Assembly: GCA_020445045.1 (NCBI GenBank)
Contig: JAGRHI010000193.1
Coordinates: 1-12,761 of the forward strand
Source: Candidatus Competibacteraceae bacterium
Lineage (GTDB): Bacteria; Pseudomonadota; Gammaproteobacteria; Competibacterales; Competibacteraceae
Direction of reading: 5' to 3'
DNA length: 12,761 bases
Shown here: one piece after another, positions 1-6,164 of the stretch
Position numbering within the stretch: the first letter of the stretch is position 1
How the letters are laid out: each line of letters opens with the position of its first letter
Notes under the pieces: model-generated
Told to the model about the DNA's origin: nothing
The model's input: only the letters and a program-made list of their open reading frames with translations
Database searches by the model: none
Translations under genes and position numbers: made by a program

Positions 1-702
1 GTGGGCAACACCACCAAGGCCGTGACCAAGGGTTATGCCATCGGCTCGGCGGCGTTGGCGGCGCTGGTGCTGTTCGCCGACTTCGAGCATAAGCTGGCGC
101 TGGCGCATATCAAGGTCAATTTCGAGCTGACCGATCCGGTGGTGATCATCGGGCTGTTCATCGGCGGCATGATCCCGTTCCTGTTCGGCGCGATGGCGAT
201 GGAAGCGGTCGGTCGCGCCGCAGGCAGTGTGGTGATGGAAGTGCGCCGGCAATTCCAGGAAATCGCCGGCATTATGGAAGGCACGACCAAGCCGGATTAT
301 TCGCGGGCCGTCGATTTGCTGACCAAGTCGGCGATCAAGGAGATGATCGTGCCGTCACTGTTACCGGTATTGACGCCGATCGTGGTGGCGTTCGGCATGG
401 CTTGGCTGATGGGTCCAGAGGCCGGCCCGAAAGCCTTGGGTGGTCTGCTCATGGGGACGATCATTACCGGGCTGTTCGTGGCGATTTCCATGACCGCGGG
501 TGGCGGCGCCTGGGACAACGCCAAGAAATACATCGAAGATGGCAACTTCGGCGGCAAGGGTTCCGAGGCGCACAAAGCCTCGGTCACCGGCGACACCGTC
601 GGCGATCCCTACAAGGATACCGCCGGTCCGGCGGTCAACCCGCTGATCAAGATCATCAACATCGTCGCGTTGCTGATCGTGCCGTTGCTGGCGACCATGT
701 AA
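1..702 (+). CDS. hppA: K+-independent membrane-bound proton-translocating pyrophosphatase, C-terminal part
   Basis: The left window edge cuts this gene, so only the last 233 residues of a protein usually about 670-700 long are present; the GTG at base 1 is an internal Val codon. The enzyme hydrolyses cytoplasmic pyrophosphate and pumps H+ across the inner membrane. Visible family motifs are GNTTKAVTKG (residues 2-11), GGGAWDNAKKYIE (167-179) and TGDTVGDPYKDT (196-207), the last two carrying the conserved Asp, Asn and Lys residues that bind Mg-PPi. Hydrophobic segments lie near residues 13-27, 46-66, 117-137, 145-165 and 217-231. In GNTTKAVT the Lys and the following Thr occupy the two positions known to separate K+-independent enzymes (Lys/Thr) from K+-dependent ones (Ala, then Ala or Gly). 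The chain ends naturally at TAA, and a hairpin region follows directly. Confidence 0.97.
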   Translation: MGNTTKAVTKGYAIGSAALAALVLFADFEHKLALAHIKVNFELTDPVVIIGLFIGGMIPFLFGAMAMEAVGRAAGSVVMEVRRQFQEIAGIMEGTTKPDYSRAVDLLTKSAIKEMIVPSLLPVLTPIVVAFGMAWLMGPEAGPKALGGLLMGTIITGLFVAISMTAGGGAWDNAKKYIEDGNFGGKGSEAHKASVTGDTVGDPYKDTAGPAVNPLIKIINIVALLIVPLLATM

Positions 703-706
703 GGAT

Positions 707-751
707 GCAACACGGGCTTCCCGCTCGTGTTGCAGCGGGTGGGAAGCCCGT
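707..751 (+). terminator. Terminator-like hairpin after hppA, with an alternative fold
   Basis: Bases 712-722 (ACGGGCTTCCC) are perfectly complementary to 741-751, an 11-bp stem, and inside it GCT 723-725 can pair with AGC 734-736. Only a short TTT followed by C residues comes after, so this is a weak intrinsic terminator. A second helix, 707-714 (GCAACACG) with 726-733, uses bases of the first left arm, so the two folds exclude each other. It starts five bases after the pyrophosphatase stop codon. Confidence 0.6.
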
Positions 752-774
752 TTCCCCGCAATGTCTTCGATGAG

Positions 775-796
775 GGGCGAGGAGCCATCCTCGCTC
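775..796 (+). other. Hairpin in the hppA-moaC gap
   Basis: GCGAGGA (777-783) and TCCTCGC (788-794) form a perfect 7-bp stem with loop GCCA, extendable by two pairs (one G-T). No T-run follows. It ends about 40 bases before the moaC ATG. It could be a second hairpin ending the hppA transcript or part of the moaC leader; the sequence does not decide. I see no molybdenum-cofactor riboswitch pattern here. Confidence 0.4.
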
Positions 797-834
797 CATA
801 GCTTTCTCCGCTACCGCTTCTCCCTTCCCCCGCC

Positions 835-1308
835 ATGTCCCTGACGCATTTCAACGCCGCCGGCGAAGTCCACATGGTGGATGTCGGCGACAAGGCCATC
901 ACCCATCGGACTGCGGTCGCCGAGGGCTGTATCTTGATGCAATCGGCGACCTTGGAACGCATTATCGCGGGCGAGCACGCCAAGGGTGATGTGTTGGGCG
1001 TGGCGCGCGTCGCCGGTATCATGGGTGCCAAGCGTACCGCCGAGCTGATCCCGCTCTGTCATCCGCTGGCCCTGACCCGGGTGACGGTGGATTTACGGCC
1101 CCTGCCGGAACGCAACGCCGTGCGCTGCCAAGCAACCGTGGAAACCCGGGGTTCCACCGGGGTGGAGATGGAGGCCCTGACCGCGGTGCAAGTCGCGCTG
1201 CTGACGATCTACGACATGTGCAAGGCGGTGGATCGCGGCATGACCCTGACCGATATTCGCCTGTTGGAAAAGACCGGCGGCCGGTCCGGCGCTTGGCGGC
1301 GTTCATGA
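835..1308 (+). CDS. moaC: Cyclic pyranopterin monophosphate synthase MoaC
   Basis: A cytoplasmic enzyme of molybdenum cofactor synthesis. It converts the 3',8-cyclo-GTP product of MoaA into cyclic pyranopterin monophosphate. At 157 residues it matches the family length (E. coli 161). The N-terminal motif LTHFNAAGEVHMVDV, the KGDV segment (Lys50), LIPLCHPL (His76), GVEMEALTAV and the IYDMCKAVD segment (Asp127, Lys130) are all intact and match the known active-site residues of the E. coli enzyme shifted by one. The ATG at 835 gives exactly the family N-terminus, although the bases ahead of it are pyrimidine-rich and I see no Shine-Dalgarno sequence. The last codons overlap the start of rnd as ATGA. 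No other moa gene lies in the window, so moaC is separated from moaA/moaD/moaE here. Confidence 0.98.
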   Translation: MSLTHFNAAGEVHMVDVGDKAITHRTAVAEGCILMQSATLERIIAGEHAKGDVLGVARVAGIMGAKRTAELIPLCHPLALTRVTVDLRPLPERNAVRCQATVETRGSTGVEMEALTAVQVALLTIYDMCKAVDRGMTLTDIRLLEKTGGRSGAWRRS

Positions 1309-2429
1309 ACGACCTGCTCTATATCGTCGATCAGCCGGCGTTGACCGATTTCTGCGCCGACCTGCGCGGCGTGTCCTGGCTGGCGCTGGATACCGAATTC
1401 ATCCGCGAGCAGACCTATTACCCCCAGCTTTGTCTGATCCAGATCGCTAGCACCGACCGGGTGGCCTGTATCGACCCGCTGGCGCTGCCCTCCCTGGACC
1501 CGTTGCTGGACCTGCTCCACGACCCGGCGGTGACCAAGGTGCTGCACGCCGCACAGCAGGATCTGGAAATCTTTTATCATCTGCGCGGCTCGGTGCCGAC
1601 GCCCGTGTTCGATACCCAACTGGCGGCGCTGGTGCTGGGGCATGGTGGCCAAATCGGCTATGCGGCCCTGGTGCAACAACTGCTCGGCGTGGAACTGGAC
1701 AAGACCCATACTCGGGCCGACTGGCGCCACCGACCGCTAGCGCCGGAATGGCTGGCTTATGCCGCCGCCGACGTACGTTATCTGCGGGAGTTGTACCCGC
1801 GGCAACAGGCGGCGCTGGCGGCGCGTGGCTGGCTGGACGCGCTGGCCGAGGACTTCGCCGCGCTGGCCGCCCCTGATCGTTACCGATCGCAACCGTGGGA
1901 AGCCTGGCGGCGGGTTCGGGAGCACAATCGATTGCGCGGTGCGCAGCGGGCGGTGTTACGGGCGCTGGCCGCTTGGCGCGAGGAGCAGGCCAGCACCCAC
2001 GATCGGCCGCGCCGTTGGATTCTCGATGATGCGCCGCTGCTCGAACTGGCCCGGCGAATGCCGAAGACCCTGAACGAACTGTCGCGTATTCGCGGCCTGC
2101 CGGCGACCACCGTGCAACGACAGGGTGAAACCCTGCTGGCGCGAATCGCCGCCGCCCGCGCCGAACCCGCGGAACAATGGCCGGCTCGAATCTCCCGGCC
2201 TCATTTTCCGCCCGAGCAGGCCGCGAAGGTGGACGAAATGTTGGGCCTGATTGCCGCTCGCGCGGATCGCTATCGCATTCCATCGCAGAATCTCGCCGAC
2301 CGGTGGCATGTGGAAAAATTGTTGCTGGGCGAAGATTCGCCGTTGCTCCACGGTTGGCGGGCGGCGGTGGTCGGGCGGGAACTGCTGGCGCGATTGACCA
2401 CGGACGCCCACTCGCAAGCCGCGCTCTGA
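1305..2429 (+). CDS. rnd: Ribonuclease D
   Basis: A 3'-to-5' exoribonuclease that trims tRNA precursors and other small structured RNAs in the cytoplasm. The ATG at 1305 overlaps the moaC stop (ATGA) and gives 374 residues, against 375 in E. coli; the frame stays open further upstream, but that would lie inside moaC. The DEDDy exonuclease domain is complete: LDTEF (Asp29, Glu31), HAAQQDLEIF (Asp86) and YAAADVRYL (Tyr152, Asp156). An HRDC nucleic-acid-binding region follows from about residue 210 to 290, including the LNELSRIRGLP segment, then a second helical C-terminal part to about 370. The stop-start overlap suggests translational coupling to moaC. A strong terminator-like hairpin lies about 115 bases after the stop. 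Confidence 0.97.
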   Translation: MNDLLYIVDQPALTDFCADLRGVSWLALDTEFIREQTYYPQLCLIQIASTDRVACIDPLALPSLDPLLDLLHDPAVTKVLHAAQQDLEIFYHLRGSVPTPVFDTQLAALVLGHGGQIGYAALVQQLLGVELDKTHTRADWRHRPLAPEWLAYAAADVRYLRELYPRQQAALAARGWLDALAEDFAALAAPDRYRSQPWEAWRRVREHNRLRGAQRAVLRALAAWREEQASTHDRPRRWILDDAPLLELARRMPKTLNELSRIRGLPATTVQRQGETLLARIAAARAEPAEQWPARISRPHFPPEQAAKVDEMLGLIAARADRYRIPSQNLADRWHVEKLLLGEDSPLLHGWRAAVVGRELLARLTTDAHSQAAL

Positions 2430-2542
2430 CTGTCAGACGCGAGATCCGCATGTTCGCATCGGGCAACATGAGGTTCAGGCAATATTCATGTTATCGGGAA
2501 GATACTGTTCTCCACTCAGTGTGGGTGAATGTGGGTGCTTGT

Positions 2543-2595
2543 GACGGCGGTATCGCTGGTCATGACTTTACGACGGTGACCGCCGTCTTTTTTTT
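2543..2595 (+). terminator. Strong intrinsic terminator, possibly an attenuator of the next gene
   Basis: GACGGCGGT (2543-2551) pairs perfectly with ACCGCCGTC (2579-2587), and eight T residues (2588-2595) follow. A shorter alternative uses GACGG (2572-2576) with CCGTC (2583-2587), which would also sit against the T-run. Both compete for the same right arm. It could simply end the moaC-rnd transcript. However, only 20 bases separate the T-run from the ribosome binding site of the next gene, so that gene's own promoter is hard to place downstream of it. Confidence 0.75.
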
Positions 2596-2626
2596 CTACC
2601 CCATCTTGTCGTTTTGGAGAACCTGC

Positions 2627-3016
2627 ATGCGCGCGCCACTCAAGATCGCCATTCTGATAGCGACCGTGGGGCTGAACGCGGGGTGCGCCCCACCGGGCGC
2701 GCCGTATTACCACGCCCAGAATGGCGCATTGGTGGGCGCGACGGCGGGCGCGGTCATCGGCCATCAGATCGATCGTCACGATGGCGCCGTGGTCGGTGGC
2801 GTGGCCGGCGCGTTGGTGGGCAGCGCGATCGGCGGCCAGATGGATTACCGCGACCAGCAAATTCAGTATCTGCAATCGTATCAAGGATATTACGATAACG
2901 ATGCCGGTTTTGCGCCACCGCCTCCCAACCGTTATCGTCCCTCCGCCCCGGATTATTACGATTCTCCGCCCGCCTACGACAGTGGTGATCCAGACGATTA
3001 CGCCCCTGATTATTGA
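2627..3016 (+). CDS. Small glycine-zipper protein, probable lipoprotein
   Basis: The ATG at 2627 is preceded by GGAGA (2616-2620) at six bases, giving 129 residues; the same frame is open from 2177, but that part overlaps rnd and has no protein character. Residues 1-19 look like a signal peptide (MRAPLK, then a hydrophobic run) ending at NAGC with Cys20. The -3 residue is Asn rather than the usual Leu, so lipid attachment is likely but not certain; Ala at +2 would favour the outer membrane. Residues 33-73 hold two tandem glycine-zipper units (GALVGATAGAVIG and GAVVGGVAGALVG) separated by a charged turn (DRHD). This is the pattern of glycine-zipper 2TM proteins related to the rickettsial 17-kDa antigen. 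Residues 80-129 are rich in Tyr, Pro and Asp and look disordered. The exact role is unknown; envelope association is inferred. Confidence 0.88.
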   Translation: MRAPLKIAILIATVGLNAGCAPPGAPYYHAQNGALVGATAGAVIGHQIDRHDGAVVGGVAGALVGSAIGGQMDYRDQQIQYLQSYQGYYDNDAGFAPPPPNRYRPSAPDYYDSPPAYDSGDPDDYAPDY

Positions 3017-3395
3017 GCGTGTGGGGCGACTATGGACCGATCATGCCGATGATTGGCCACGCGGATGATTTGCGATGATGATCGGCATCTCCGCGCCCAC
3101 TGCAACCCCGCGTTGCCCGGCTTTCGATAAAACCCATGTAAAATCAGGCTGATTATCAAAGCCGAGCACCTCGCCAATCAGCGCTGTTCGCGCGCTCCTA
3201 TCCGCCAACCGGCTCTCCATCCGATCCGACCCCTCCGGTGGCGAGCGTTTCTCCGTGTCTGACTCTGTTTTCGCTTCGACGCCTTGACCTCACGCAAGAC
3301 CCCGTGTGCTGAAACGCTTGCGCTTCGCTCAGGGGAACGCCGCAAGTGCTTCCGTCCATCACCTCTCTTTCTGCCTTCCCATTCCATCGGCTCAC
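3017..3395. other. Gene-free GC-rich stretch with complementary segments
   Basis: I find no convincing gene here; the open frames are short, start poorly and resemble no protein family. The stretch holds several inverted repeats: ATGCCGAT (3043-3050) with 3081-3088; CGGCTTTCGATAA (3118-3130) with TTATCAAAGCCG (3153-3164), 12 pairs with one unpaired base; CTCGCCA (3170-3176) with TGGCGAG (3239-3245); ACCGG (3208-3212) with CCGGT (3235-3239); AGCGC (3180-3184) with 3192-3196; and GCGAGCGTTTC (3241-3251) with 3311-3321 (one G-T). Some are nested and some alternative. This could be a structured RNA, a remnant of a repeat element, or chance in GC-rich DNA. Confidence 0.5.
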
Positions 3396-3423
3396 TTTGA
3401 CCCGATTTGGACCGTGCTATAGT
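3396..3423 (+). promoter_or_regulatory. Sigma70-type promoter with extended -10, facing the kinase gene
   Basis: TTGACC (3397-3402) serves as the -35 element and TATAGT (3418-3423) as the -10, with a 15-base spacer (16 if TTTGAC is taken). The TG at 3415-3416, one base before the -10, makes an extended -10 element, which tolerates a short spacer. Transcription would start near 3430, about 260 bases before the kinase ATG. It is the best promoter match I found in the window. Confidence 0.65.
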
Positions 3424-3429
3424 CGCTTA

Positions 3430-3689
3430 TTGTATGCTTATGTCTTTTGTGTATGACATAACTATTGTTTTATTGATCAATAGAGATCGTGTGAGGGTAT
3501 ATTATTTTTTTATTTTAATAAAAATAATAGCTTATTTAATTATTATTCAATAGACATAATGGCAAGATTTATGCTTATTCTATTTAAAATGAATCATAAA
3601 AGTACATTTATATTTAAGCAAGAAGTTTTAGTAACTGAATTTTTGACACTATATACGAGAAATACTCAAAATAAAGGAAGTCACAAACC
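3430..3689 (+). other. AT-rich 5' leader of the kinase gene
   Basis: Base composition drops abruptly from GC-rich to strongly A/T at about 3425 and rises again just after the kinase start. The leader contains TTATGTC (3438-3444) with GACATAA (3455-3461), loop 10; CTATTG (3462-3467) with CAATAG (3478-3483); and a perfect 10-bp inverted repeat, TATTATTTTT (3500-3509) with 3520-3529. No known riboswitch pattern is evident. An open frame begins at ATG 3559 but runs into the kinase gene in another frame, so I do not call it. The leader ends in the ribosome binding site AAGGAAG. It may be a target for an AT-binding silencer or another regulator. Confidence 0.6.
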
Positions 3690-5897
3690 ATGCCAGCAGC
3701 CGTTGCTTCCCATCTTCTCTTCGATAGCACCGATCTGCTGGTGTTGCCGGTCTTGCCGGCTGTCGTGGGAGAGCTGCTGGACACTTTCGAGAGCGCGGAG
3801 ACCGGCATCCGGAAACTGGCTCGGCTGACCGGTTACGATGCAATTCTGAGCGCGCGCATGCTGACGGTGGCGAATTCGGCCGCGTGCCGTGATGGGATGT
3901 CGCGCCAGGCGAGTCTGGAGTCCGTGCTTGCGGTGCTAGGCGAGGAAACCGCCAGAAGCGTCATTGCCACGACCGCGATCCAGCAATCGCTTACACCCTT
4001 GCGCGATATCTCCGCATCGGCGCTAGATCAATTCTGGCTTCATTCCCTAACCTGCGCTCATCTGGCTCGACGCTTGGCGGTCATCATCGATTATTCGGAA
4101 CCCGAGGAAGCCTATTTGTGTGGACTGCTGCACGATCTAGGCAAACTGGTCATCGGTGTTCACCACGGTAAGGCGTTTACGGCCATGCAGGAGATCCGCC
4201 ATCTCGCCCGCTCGCCGCGCGAGATACCGGAGTTGGAACAGCGCTTGTTCAATACAGATCACTGCGAGTTGGGCGCGGCCCTGGTGGAATCTTGGCGGTT
4301 ACGCTCGTTTTTCGCGGACGCCATCCGCTTCCATCATATGGATGCGGACGATCTGCGCGGCGCCCATCCGTTGTCACGCCTGCTTCATGTGGCCAACACC
4401 TTGAGCCAGACGGAAGATCCCCCGGAAGAAGCGTTTGCTCGGGCGGATGGTTTGCTGGGTTTGAACCGGAGCTTGTTGCGCCAAGCGCGTTTCGAGGCGG
4501 AACGCGAAGTCATTAATCTGGCCGCCGATCTGGGGATCGATCTGTCGGCGACCGGTGGCCGACGCAAGGCGACCGAAGTCTCGGGCGAAATTTCATTCGC
4601 TCAGGCGGCCCGCGAGCGAATCCCGAATGACGGAGCGAGCGGCCAGCTTGAGCATGCCGACGATCAGTCGGTTTTGCTGGAAGCCATGGTCGCCCAGGAT
4701 CGATTGGGACAGGCGGTCCACGAACATGCCCTGATGAGCGAGATACGGGGCGAAATGCACGGTGCCGGTGACGAACCGGCGCTGTTGCGAGCGATCTCGC
4801 GCTGCGCGGCGATCCTGTTCGATGTGACCGAGAACCACCTTTTCCTGCGGGACCCGCGAACCGGAATGCTGCGGGGCAGTCCATCCGAAGATCTGCTGCG
4901 CGAGATCGTCGTCGATCCCGACGGAGCCGCCAACGCGGTCAACCGGGCATGGCGGGAGCAGCGAATCAGCCACTCCCTGGACGTGGAAGTACCCGCCGGG
5001 GTAGTCGACCGCCAGTTGAGCCGGCTGTGGGAAACGGCGGGAACCTTGTGCCTGCCATTGTCGGTCGCCGGCCGCTCGCTGGGTGTGCTGGCCATGGGGA
5101 TTTCGCATCAACAACTCCCGCGCCTGCAAGCCCGCGCTCGCTTACTCCGGTTATTCGCGGTCACCGCGGCCACCGAACTCGAGCAGTTGCGACAACGTGA
5201 AATGAATCGACAGCGTGCTCAGGATGATCAGCGTCTGTTGGAGCGGCAACATTTGCGCGCCGCGCTGCACGAAGTTTCCAACCCTCTCACGATCATGCGT
5301 AACTACTTGGCTTTGCTTGCGACCAAGCTGGAGAAGCAGGTTACCCGCGATGAATTGACAGTACTGCAAGAGGAGATGGAAAGGATCGGTCGCATTCTGC
5401 TGCGCCTGTCCGAGCCGGTCGGCGGCGGACTGGATGACGCCGATGTCAACCTGACTAAGATCGTTCAGGACCTGGCGCGGGTATTGGACGACGCCCTATG
5501 CCGGCCACATGGTATTAGCCTGAAGCTGAATCTGGCGGATGTTCCCCTCGTGTTGCCGCGTGGCCGCGACGCCATCCGGCAGATGCTGCTCAACCTGGTC
5601 CGAAATGCCGCCGAAGCGTTGGGACCAGGTGGAGCGATTACCGTATCCACCCAGGATCGGATCAACCTGCACGGGCGTCAGTACGTGGAAATGGCGGTCG
5701 CCGACAATGGTCCAGGTCTGCCCGATCATTTGCGCGCCAAGTTGTTTCAGCCCACCGTCAGCACGAAAGGCGGTGGGCATGCCGGGCTGGGTCTTGCGAT
5801 CGTCAAGAGCTTGGCCGAGGAATTGGGTGGGCAAGCCCTCTGCCGCCCGAACAGTGGGGGTGGCTCCATGTTTATAGTGTTGTTGCCGACAAGTTGA
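3690..5897 (+). CDS. HDOD-GAF sensor histidine kinase
   Basis: 735 residues, ATG at 3690 with AAGGAAG (3674-3680) nine bases ahead. Residues about 15-220 form an HDOD domain: LPVLPAVVGELL near the start, WLHS (His118), and GLLHDLGKL with the His148-Asp149 pair. Residues about 360-500 look like a GAF-type sensor fold. A charged helical linker at 496-525 leads to the kinase core: phosphoacceptor His527 in LHEVSNPLTIM, N-box LLNLVRNAAEAL (633-644), G1 box ADNGPGLP (671-678) and G2 box GGGHAGLGLAIV (694-705). All catalytic boxes are intact, so it should be an active kinase. No membrane segment or signal peptide is visible, which points to a cytoplasmic sensor. The next gene encodes a response regulator with c-di-GMP domains, its likely partner. 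The ligand is unknown. HDOD domains are usually regulatory rather than enzymatic. Confidence 0.93.
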   Translation: MPAAVASHLLFDSTDLLVLPVLPAVVGELLDTFESAETGIRKLARLTGYDAILSARMLTVANSAACRDGMSRQASLESVLAVLGEETARSVIATTAIQQSLTPLRDISASALDQFWLHSLTCAHLARRLAVIIDYSEPEEAYLCGLLHDLGKLVIGVHHGKAFTAMQEIRHLARSPREIPELEQRLFNTDHCELGAALVESWRLRSFFADAIRFHHMDADDLRGAHPLSRLLHVANTLSQTEDPPEEAFARADGLLGLNRSLLRQARFEAEREVINLAADLGIDLSATGGRRKATEVSGEISFAQAARERIPNDGASGQLEHADDQSVLLEAMVAQDRLGQAVHEHALMSEIRGEMHGAGDEPALLRAISRCAAILFDVTENHLFLRDPRTGMLRGSPSEDLLREIVVDPDGAANAVNRAWREQRISHSLDVEVPAGVVDRQLSRLWETAGTLCLPLSVAGRSLGVLAMGISHQQLPRLQARARLLRLFAVTAATELEQLRQREMNRQRAQDDQRLLERQHLRAALHEVSNPLTIMRNYLALLATKLEKQVTRDELTVLQEEMERIGRILLRLSEPVGGGLDDADVNLTKIVQDLARVLDDALCRPHGISLKLNLADVPLVLPRGRDAIRQMLLNLVRNAAEALGPGGAITVSTQDRINLHGRQYVEMAVADNGPGLPDHLRAKLFQPTVSTKGGGHAGLGLAIVKSLAEELGGQALCRPNSGGGSMFIVLLPTS

Positions 5898-5920
5898 CAT
5901 ATGTTAAATTTTGAAACAAT
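5894..5920 (+). promoter_or_regulatory. Weak candidate promoter at the kinase gene end
   Basis: A perfect TTGACA (5894-5899) overlaps the kinase stop codon. The best -10 partner is AACAAT (5915-5920), four of six matches at a short 15-base spacer. A lone TACAAT at 5992-5997 is a better -10 but has no good -35. The 267-base gap before the response regulator could hold its own promoter, yet I see no terminator in it, so co-transcription with the kinase remains possible. Confidence 0.2.
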
Positions 5921-6164
5921 GTGATTGAGTTTCCGCACATTCTGTCCATCCATGGTGCCTCACGCGATTCCATTCATCGATTCCGGCGGGATACAATTAT
6001 TGCGTTTTGGTGTAACCTGATTTTGAGGGGGGTTGCACGACCGTTGATCGCATACTGGTGATTGTGTGCTGTGAAGAATATTAAAGCCGACTCTGACCTT
6101 GTTGCCAGATAGCTTCCATTCCAATCCCCACACAAGTGCCCACAGAGGCGCCGGGAGTGCTGCT

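Noticed and set aside
1447..2469. 340-codon open frame on the minus strand across rnd
   Set aside because: It is antisense to a well-supported gene, rich in Arg/Pro/Ala as expected for a shadow frame in GC-rich DNA, and resembles no protein family.
2177..2626. Upstream extension of the glycine-zipper frame
   Set aside because: It overlaps the end of rnd, has no ribosome binding site at its start and crosses the terminator; the ATG at 2627 has a good site and a signal peptide directly after it.
3178..3395. Short minus-strand frames of 65-69 codons in the gene-free stretch
   Set aside because: They overlap each other in different frames, are Arg-rich and low in complexity, and lack a recognisable ribosome binding site or family.
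3500..3529. AT-rich inverted repeat considered as an intrinsic terminator
   Set aside because: The stem is entirely A/T and too weak to stop transcription; it lacks a GC-rich stem followed by a T-run.
3559..3828. 89-codon plus-strand frame starting in the AT-rich leader
   Set aside because: Its second half lies inside the kinase gene in another frame, and the first half has the Lys/Phe/Ile bias of any AT-rich frame. A short leader peptide cannot be excluded, but nothing supports it.
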